DNA of 64,000 bases from Owenia fusiformis (taxonomy: Eukaryota > Annelida > Polychaeta > Sabellida > Oweniidae): NCBI GenBank assembly GCA_903813345.2, contig CAIIXF020000002.1, forward strand, positions 17,863,467 through 17,927,466. The letters are read 5' to 3'. The notes beneath the pieces were generated by a model. That model saw only the letters and a program-made list of their open reading frames with translations. It was not told where the DNA came from and ran no database searches. This document shows positions 56,983 to 64,000 of the stretch, in pieces (within the stretch, counting starts at the first letter, position 1; each line of letters starts with the position of its first letter). The position numbers and the translations under genes are program-made.

Positions 56983-58610
56983 GATATTGTCATTTTATTG
57001 ATGGATGTAAATAAAAAATAGTGGTGCCAAAAGGAGATATCGTGTTGAAAGGTATCATGCACTCGTCATTTACCCTCTGAACTCCTCATGGAATTAACTT
57101 CGTCCAGTGTCCTACAAGTACTGAGTATCAAATAACATAAATCTATATATGGATACGCTTTCAAAGATTTAGTCAAACATTAGAAATTATTTGCATTATC
57201 ATGAAATCAAGTCATGAACTTGTAACAATTTGGAAAAATATGTATGACTAAGAAAACTTGAAGCAAAAAAATATTGCATTCTATTTTGTTACCCTCACGT
57301 GTGACCCTCAAGTCGACATTATTTGAAGTATGTTAATCTCGATCGCGAGTAGCACCTTTAGAACACTTTAGTTAGCTTTTGACTAGCATTGATCATCTAT
57401 ACTTTAAAGGCTCCCATGCCATCATTTGCTGGTGAATATTCAGACATCAAATAACTTCCTCTCGGTATTACCATTATGATTAAAACATAGAAAATGCCTA
57501 TTAAAATGCTAATGCGCGCTTTATTACTGTTTTAACTTTCAAAATAAATCAAATAAATTAACCTCAACAAGGGACAACTAGTTCTTATGTCAAGATTAAA
57601 TGATCAAATCAAAAATGAAATTTCAATATGAGTAGGCTGTTCGCATGAAAAAAGGGTGTTTCTAAAAATAAAATTTGTAAAAAAAGTTTTGTGAAAAATG
57701 GTGATTTTAGAAACATGCTTCCGCAAATACATAAATCATTTCAAAATAAGTATATATTCGTGGTTTTAAATGAAATTTGTCATTTCTTGACACAGGCGTG
57801 GGAAAGACCACTGGGACCTTCCAGACGGGAACGCAGTTAACACAAAGTGTGAACGTTTTATTGTCTAATTGACATATTGAGGTACAGTATGGTGTTTGAG
57901 ATACTTTATTCATTCTAGTATTTTGATAAGTTTTAATTTTGAACCAGTTATTAACATGGATCTGAAATTCATTTGAAAACATTAGAGAGGGGAAAAGCGT
58001 GACGAATTTTAGATACGTTCTTGTTGGGCTAAAAACGTTTTGCGAAACACCTCTGTAAGGTAAAAACACGATGATATAATTTCTCCAACACATCCATATC
58101 ATGTTTGACAAAAGCACATTGTACAAACTATTTTTTGAAATTTACTTATGGGGAAAAGCCTACTTTTAAACTCTACTTTTTAAAAGACCACGCGCAGTAT
58201 GGCAAGTAATTTTAGACAGTCATATCTTTCACCATGAGTACTTTCTGGCCATAAATACAATGGCTTTTATTAAAGCGATATGTTTTTTTTTCAAGTTAAG
58301 TACCCATAAAGGACTTGATCTTAAAAATCGAAAATCGAACTGTCACTGGGACGTTGACTTGTATGATCATGTCGTTCATATTTTGTTAAGGAGATGAACT
58401 ACACTCAGACGCCATCTTTTTATGACATATTTTCACCCGAAGCCCATTCTCCGAACACAGGTCTCCACAACTCGTACATGTACCTTCCTCTCCGAAGAGG
58501 GAAGGAACACCGTGGGTGATGTCTGGAGCCCTGCGTTCGGGGGATGGCAAAGCCTATTTACAAATTTATCTTTATTGATGCCCACTCCTTATTTATTCAG
58601 GATTTTCAGG
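56983..58610. other. Upstream region of the CILP-like gene
   Basis: AT-rich, with an unsupported 139-codon minus-strand frame at 57707-58126. Upstream of the first coding exon the sequence cttatttattcag at 58588-58600 is a good acceptor, so a 5' UTR exon probably lies between about 58200 and 58560. No TATA box or other promoter element was identified with confidence. Confidence 0.4.
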
Positions 58611-58950
58611 ATGTCAATATCAGACAAGAAACGTGCGGAATACGCAAACCCAGGCTTTGATGGCGACGACGTTTACGTCAAACCTGATTACAACACAAAA
58701 TCAAATGAACACCATTACGAAACTCTTCAAGGCCGTCCAAATACAGACCCTCCATCAGACTACAATCATCCATTCGTGCAGCCGAGTTTAGCTAATATTC
58801 CGCCATACGGAGACGCACCACCTTCCTATCCTACGAAGAGTCGATACAAAATCAAGAAAACAAGAATGCTAATCGCCATTGGTGTTGCAGTTGTAATTGT
58901 AATCACTGCCACTGTATTGTTTGTGCTAATTGGAAAAGGTATATTAAACG
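58611..58950 (+). CDS. CILP-like gene, exon 1: cytoplasmic tail and membrane anchor
   Basis: MSISDKKRAEYANPGFDGDD opens a hydrophilic tail with several Tyr (YVKPDYN, HHYETL) and a PPYGDAPPSYP segment, a PPxY-like signal for WW-domain partners. Then KSRYKIKKTR precedes the hydrophobic run MLIAIGVAVVIVITATVLF. The charge distribution predicts N-in/C-out. Donor gtacgt lies in a tacg repeat. Confidence 0.85.
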
Positions 58951-61900
58951 GTACGTACGTACGTCTTTTTATGGTTTTTAATATTTAAACTGGGGTGATC
59001 TTTCAAAGAGAAGATATCTTAAAATTGCAATCGTTTTGTAAGCACCACGATATCGTCATTCAGTAGCCTATTGATGTACCAGCAGCCCCTTGTCCTGAAA
59101 GTAGTGAGGAAACTTCTCCTGAAGACAAGTTTAAAACTAAGTAGAAATTGAAATTGATTGATTGTTTAAAATACCGGCTCTTAGCTCATTACTCAGATCG
59201 AAACACTTTATATGATACAAGAGTGAACGACTGTAGTTGTCCACGTGGAAGCCTCTTTCTATTTTGATTCTTTTTCAATCGAAGTTTTGACATTGCAGAT
59301 AACGGTGACACAGATCAACACCACGTATCAACATCGTACTCAACGACTCGGGAGCCCAACCAACAGAAAACAACCTCTTATTCTATGAGACCTACAAAAA
59401 TCACACAAGCTCCGGGAGCTGGAGTGCAATCATCGACATCAGTTCCCAGTAGGTCTGGCTCTATGTCAACAACTCAATCCAGTAGCTCTAAAACAACAAC
59501 TGCAACAGTGCAACCACGTTCAACAACCAAACCACAACCATCTTCAACATCCAAGGCAGTACAACCGCCTTCAACAACAGAACGACCTTCAGCAACCGTC
59601 ACAACACAATCACCTTCAACAACTGACACAGTACAACCACCGTCGACAACTATCACGACACAACCACCTTCAACAACCGTCGTGACACAACCACCTTCGA
59701 CATCCAAGACAGTAAAGCCACCTTTAACAACGGCCACGACACAACCATCTTCAACAACCGTCGCAACACAACCACCTTCAACAACCGTCGCAACACAACC
59801 ACCTTCAACAACCATCACGACACTACCACCTTCAACAACCTCCGCGACACATCCACCCTCGACATCCAAGACAGTAAAACCACCTTCAACAACCGCCACG
59901 ACACAACCACCTTCAACAACCGTCGTAACACATCCACCCTCGACATCCAAGACAGTAAAACCACCTTCAACAACCGCCACGACACAACCATCTTCAACAT
60001 CGACATTAACTTCTGAAAAAGTGCAACTCTCAACAACTGCGTCTCAAGGCAATGACGTTACTTCAAGTGTTCAAACAACAACTCTGGGTGCTGCTGGTAT
60101 GAATGCTTTTCTTTCCAATAGACCTAAATCTATATTTGGTACATCTCTCGTCTGGTGTTTGATAATTAGTTCTAAAAAAATTCAAAAATTCAAACCTTGA
60201 ACGACCTCGTACTTGTCTGTCTATAATTCCAAATCGGTCAACGTCAATAACATGTATCCTTAATTCTTTAATCAATGCGTTTCGTCTGATGGTAAAGGGC
60301 AAGCCATTTGGATTTCAGGTTCAGTGACATATGCGACGTGGAGCTCTTGGGGAACATGGAATGATTGCTCTGTCACGTGTGGTGAAGGAATCCAGACTCG
60401 CCAAAGGGTGTGCACGAAACAAAGCGTCAATGACATCAATTGCGATGGGTTGAGTAAGATTTCACGAGAATGCACTCCAGGAAAATGTCCAGGTAGGATT
60501 CAGTTTTAATCTTTATCTGAATTAGAACGATTAGGTGAAAATAAAGATGTGAGATTTTGGTTTCATTAGCAACACAACCAACTCACGTTTGTATCATTTG
60601 AGAATGTGGACTCGTGCATTCCCAATCAAAAGTTTGGTCAACTGAAGTCCCCTTTTTGTTACGGGTTAAAACTTGTTTATAGGCCATTTTAACAAATATC
60701 GTGAAATAAAATCTCGGCCTTGTATACTTAAATTACATCCAATGGGGATTTCCGGAAGCGAACCTTATGAAGACGGTGTATGTCTACTTCACAGATTGCA
60801 ATATCGCATGTGTTGATGGTATTCTCAACGGAGACTGTACCGCTTGTGAGTGTACAACGAGCCAAATAACCGTAGGAGTTTACAGTTCCCGAACGGTCCC
60901 ATTGGATGGAGCAACTGTTGCAAGAGCCGAGACAGCGTATAGTGTCATGGCTATAACGGGTGACGATGGCGCGACCACTGTCGAAGGATTGTGCAACAGT
61001 GATACAATTGTCGTGAAGAAGACTGGTTATGTTGATACGACAGTGAAGGCGAGCAACGCATCTGTAGTTATCCTTGCTGCATTAGGTGAGTTTTTATAAT
61101 GAAAGAGTATATTTGTACATTTTTACAAAATCAATATTGTAAGTTATTGAATGATTTAAAGTGCAATACAGGATATATTCTGCTCGAGAAATTCCGTATT
61201 GGAACGAGACGAAGTCGATACAACATATCGAGACAGAATATATCCTGTATTGCACTTCAAATCATTCAATAACGTTTTTATCGTGTGATCCTCTGTATTG
61301 CTACTGAGATTGAGATTAACACCAACGTGTTAAAATACCAAAAACCAACAAATTCACACGTTACATAAGAACACTCGTTTTAAGAGTGTAGGAAATAAAA
61401 CAGCTCTAAAAAGACCGAATGATACTATAGTATAATGATGACATTCTCTTTTTTATGTTTCAATTTTTTATTGTATACCGTACTGTTAGACCTGTGTATT
61501 CCTTTTGTCACATGTTATATATAGCTAGATCAAGATGAATGTATACAGCAATACAAGACTCGTGAGTTTAATTCTCACAACCGATGAGCAATTGTGTTTA
61601 TATTACAGAGCAAATTGAAATCTACAAACAGCCTCTCGACCAGGTAGCGTTAGTTGGAAGCACAATCAATTTTACGTGTGAGGCGACTGGTAAACCATCT
61701 CCTGAATATTACGAATGGTGAGTTAACATTGAATTGATATTAAGAAAGCTAAGTTAACGTTTTGTCCTGAAATTATGGAAAGAGAATTGATATCGGCTTG
61801 CTATTCCATTGCCGTAGTCACCTCTTCTCAAGCTGTATCATTTTTGACATATGTGATCAAACGAGAGAATTGCTTGGAACTTTTAAAATTAACGAACGAT

Positions 61901-64000
61901 CATTGAAGGTTCATCTTCGACACTTTTGCATCACAAGATCGTGCCAACATAGATTTTATTATAACTTGTATTGATGAAGGCCCCGAACAGATACCGCGGC
62001 GAAAGGTCACTTTGCGTTCCATTATCTGAGTATTCTTGCACTATTAGATTTAAATGATTTTTACGTTTTCTTTAGGTTCAAAAATGGTAATCTTTTGGAC
62101 GAAGATATTTACGGCAAGAGCAATATTCTCCTCATAGAGTCGGTGAAGTTAGACGACAATGGAATGTACAAATGCAGAGCGAACAATGATTACGCTGCTA
62201 TGATGTCAGACTCTGCACAACTCATTGTTAAAGGTGAGATTTGTCACTCACTATAAAGAAATGGTGACATATTTCCTGGACTATCTATAACCTTAGTCTC
62301 AGCTATAACTCTGCATATTGTTTTTACTTACTTTGTTCGATTCTATGATGAAGAAAAGGCGACTGCCATCTGTTATCGTTTACAAATTCAATGATATACT
62401 TTTATAACCAAATAGGCTAACTATCCACGTTTTGGAAGAAGCTATGGATGTTTGCCTTGTATGATTATACTGGGATTCATTGACATTATTATTCTTTGGT
62501 CTGAGAGTATCATTGGCATTTCATTTTGTTTACTCTGACAAAAGAATTACATACTTACTAGAAATATTGAAAGTGAAATGAGAGTAACTCAAACCTTGTG
62601 AATCAAGATGATGATGGCTTATATTATAATGATGAATTTTTCAGAGAATTTGGGTGATTTCTGTGACTCCAGTCCCTCGGAAGAATTAAAAGAACTACCA
62701 AAAGACTGTCCACAAAATGGCAATGTCATGTATCCTGTCGGTGAGTGTCAAAAGTCTCTTTTCACTTTAGGCCACACTTTTCACACAGTTTTTCCGGTTC
62801 CGTTTTTCCTACCATTGGCTCCCATCTTAAAAAACTTAAAATCTGAACACCTTATTCGAATAGTGTGAACACTCATATTTGAACATCTTACCTGTCTAAT
62901 ATAAATTATAACATTTTTCTTACAAAATTGCTCAAATATTTTCAATTTATAATTAACACTGATTTGTTACGATATCAAAACAAAAAGGCATTAATTAGGT
63001 CCCAGTCTTTCTTTCATGACTAAATTCATTTGCTTGAAGCTAAGTTGTCAATAGAAATCTTAAAATACATCGAGAATCCATTTACATTTCTTTAAAACAT
63101 CATGGACTTTCAACTAGAAAGCTTGAAAAGCCCTTGAAAATACAAAATCTTACGGATGCAAAAACGTTGAAATCCGAACACCTCCTAATCCATGTAATCC
63201 GAACGCTTTTAGCTCAATAATTTATATAAGTTGTTCTTTTTTAGGTAAATGTCAGAGAAACTCGTGTTTAGTGTCCGATATGGTAGAAGCAGCGGAATAC
63301 TGCTGTGGTCCAACCAGACAAGAAGTCCGCCAGTTGTCTTGTAATGGCTACAACCTAAGTGCCGTAGTGACTCTAGAATGTGGATGCATGCCATGCAACC
63401 AATTAAATACTTCGAATCCTCTTGATGAAAATGAACCAACCGCTATCACTTATGTTCCAGTTGAAGGGGTGTTCAAAGGAAGAGCATATGATTCAAGGGA
63501 CATCAATCGTCCGTTACTCTATGGCGATGTCTTTTTAAATGGCGAGAAAGTATCATTTACTGGCTTAGATGGGGAATTCGAGTTCAAAATACCACGTCAC
63601 ACGACAAGAATAGTTGTGATGATCCGAGAGAATCTGATACCTGATGATTTTATTGAAACATCCAAAGCTTTCGATCTTCCGAGGGATTTCTCGGGAACTT
63701 TTTTGAGAGATTTTCCGATAAAGAGGAAGTCCAATGTCGTAGAGATCGATTCCAAACAAGCTCAAATCATGCCCATGGCTAGAGATCTTTCCACTAATGA
63801 GCCTGCTGCTGAACTGCATATTCCAGGTGACTCTTTTTACACAAATAACGGTGAAAAATATGAAGGAACGGTCAAGGCGTCTATAGACTTTATTGATCCC
63901 AGAGATCCTGTCAGCATTGATGAAATGCCAGGGGATCTAACGTCTGTAAATGAAAATGGTGAGGTAGAACAGTTGGACACCCAAGGACAATTCCACATGA
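58611..64000 (+). CDS. Membrane-anchored mucin/TSP1/Ig/CILP-like protein, partial
   Basis: Eight exons (58611-58950, 59299-60096, 60319-60492, 60795-61085, 61609-61717, 62076-62233, 62645-62740, 63245 onward) join in one frame of 907 codons to the window end. All introns are GT..AG and mostly phase 1. Order: cytoplasmic tail, membrane helix at about 86-108 preceded by basic residues (type II), Thr/Ser/Pro stalk, TSP1, carboxypeptidase-regulatory-like domain, Ig domain, then a CILP-type cysteine-rich region. Cartilage intermediate layer proteins combine TSP1, Ig and this C-terminal region but are secreted; here a signal-anchor and mucin stalk stand in front. Likely a cell-surface or matrix protein. 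The 3' end is outside the window. A start further upstream (58422) is unlikely, since it reads through the acceptor at 58600. Confidence 0.85.
59299..60096 (+). CDS. CILP-like gene, exon 2: mucin-like stalk
   Basis: 266 residues, over half Thr/Ser/Pro. The core is about 18 imperfect copies of a 10-residue unit of the form T(V/A/I)(A/T)TQPPSTT or TSKTVKPPSTT, encoded by 30-bp tandem repeats. It is expected to carry dense O-glycans and hold the distal domains away from the membrane. Copy number is likely variable among individuals. The long minus-strand frame VVEGGC... across it is only the antisense of the repeat. Confidence 0.88.
60319..60492 (+). CDS. CILP-like gene, exon 3: thrombospondin type 1 repeat
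   Basis: YATWSSWGTWNDCSVTCGEG followed by IQTRQRVC and C...C...C. This gives the full TSP1 pattern: WSxWGxW for C- or O-mannosylation/fucosylation, CSVTCG, the R layer and six cysteines. One exon, one domain, phase 1 on both sides. Confidence 0.93.
60795..61085 (+). CDS. CILP-like gene, exon 4: carboxypeptidase-regulatory-like domain
   Basis: A short cysteine cluster (CNIACVDGILNGDCTACEC) leads into TVGVYSSRTVPLDGATVARA ... ITGDDGATTVEGLC ... VVKKTGYVDTTVKA. The order G(V)..DGATV, T..DG and KxGY is that of the transthyretin-like regulatory fold found at the same place in CILP proteins. Confidence 0.8.
61143..61273. repeat. Near-perfect 40-bp inverted repeat in an intron
   Basis: 61143-61182 (gttattgaatgatttaaagt...) and 61234-61273 are inverse copies with one or two mismatches, separated by about 51 bp that has no other structure. 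A MITE or cruciform-forming insert, 57 bp after the donor of exon 4. Confidence 0.85.
61609..62233 (+). CDS. CILP-like gene, exons 5-6: Ig domain
   Basis: Exon 5 (61609-61717) encodes EQIEIYKQPLDQVALVGSTI then NFTCEATGKPSPEYYEW. After a phase-2 intron inside the Trp codon, exon 6 (62076-62233) gives WFKNGNLL ... ESVKLDDNGMYKCRANN. Cys, Trp, the D.G.Y.C signature and a KPxP strand mark an I-set or C2 Ig domain. Splitting an Ig domain at the conserved W is common. Confidence 0.9.
62645..62740 (+). CDS. CILP-like gene, exon 7: linker
   Basis: 32 codons, phase 1 on both sides: ENLGDFCDSSPSEELKELPK then DCPQNGNVMYPV. Two cysteines, no fold recognised. It joins the Ig domain to the cysteine-rich CILP region. 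Confidence 0.75.
63245..64000 (+). CDS. CILP-like gene, exon 8 (partial): CILP cysteine-rich region
   Basis: GKCQRNSCLVSDMVEAAEYC then CCGP, QLSCNGYNL, VTLECGCMPC match the conserved cysteine block that follows the Ig domain in CILP proteins. Then come VFKGRAYDSRDINRPLLYGD and GLDGEFEFKIP (a second regulatory-like beta domain), SGTFLRDFPIKRK and IPGDSFYTNNGEKYEGTVKA, also CILP-like. The frame is open to the last base of the window. Confidence 0.88.

Noticed and set aside
57707-58126. 139-codon minus-strand frame
   Set aside because: No recognisable motif, spacer-like composition and no matching splice or promoter context.
58422-58610. Upstream extension of the CILP-like first exon (an ATG at 58422)
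   Set aside because: The frame runs through a strong acceptor (cttatttattcag at 58588-58600), and the added sequence lacks the composition of the tail; the ATG at 58611 fits better.
59474-59980. 168-codon minus-strand frame rich in VVEGGC repeats
   Set aside because: It is the antisense of the mucin tandem repeat; its regularity comes from the 30-bp unit.
1-64000. LTR retroelements or other virus-like elements
   Set aside because: No long terminal direct repeats, gag/pol/integrase or capsid-like reading frames were recognised; the only reverse transcriptase belongs to the LINE.

Overview
The window looks like nuclear DNA of an invertebrate animal. Genes have many short exons with GT..AG introns. 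Two are C2H2 zinc-finger genes and one is a membrane-anchored relative of cartilage intermediate layer protein (CILP). The rest is crowded with animal-type DNA transposons, fold-back elements and one LINE. The sequence is AT-rich. The phylum cannot be fixed from this alone. No bacterial genes, CRISPR arrays, tRNA or rRNA genes, or LTR/retrovirus-like elements were recognised.

Left half (794-34090): one large satellite domain built from monomers of about 185 bp. The central part (about 11567-31432) is arranged as a three-monomer higher-order repeat of about 557 bp (types A, B, C). It is flanked by more diverged monomers, and the orientation of the array switches at about 4585, 11566 and 31432. 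The array has been interrupted by a Tc1/mariner copy with very long inverted repeats (4697-6421) that itself carries a hAT-like MITE; a 2.7-kb DNA transposon with a 4-bp target duplication and two coding remnants (14746-17462); a 5'-truncated L1/Tx1-type LINE with poly-A tail and 11-bp target duplication (17988-19790); and a 1.06-kb TA-flanked element with long inverted repeats (26389-27447). Degraded mariner transposase pieces in opposite orientations lie at 1-796, just left of the array.

Middle (34600-54500): two paralogous zinc-finger genes diverge from a common intergenic region. The minus-strand gene (coding exons 41759 to 35714, 889 aa reconstructed) has ten C2H2-type fingers and an acidic repeat tail. 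The plus-strand gene (coding exons 49504 to 54463, 717 aa) has two C-terminal fingers. They share an N-terminal domain around an EIDGII.IS motif, the same intron phase after it, and the same layout of a spliced 5' UTR just ahead of the ATG. A palindromic TCTCGCGAGA site at 45886 sits between candidate divergent 5' UTR exons. The introns and spacer hold fold-back elements, tandem repeats, an array of five similar hairpins and a possible 45-residue two-exon reading frame inside an intronic transposon. One zinc-finger exon (37051-37156) is flanked on both sides by tandem repeats made of copies of its own splice signals.

Right end (58611-64000+): a multi-exon gene for a type II membrane protein. 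In order it has a short cytoplasmic tail, one membrane segment, a long Thr/Ser/Pro mucin-like stalk, a thrombospondin type 1 repeat, a carboxypeptidase-regulatory-like domain, an Ig domain and a CILP-type region. It runs off the window.

Exon joins were read by eye from frame continuity and splice consensus. All family assignments come from recognisable motifs, not from a search.
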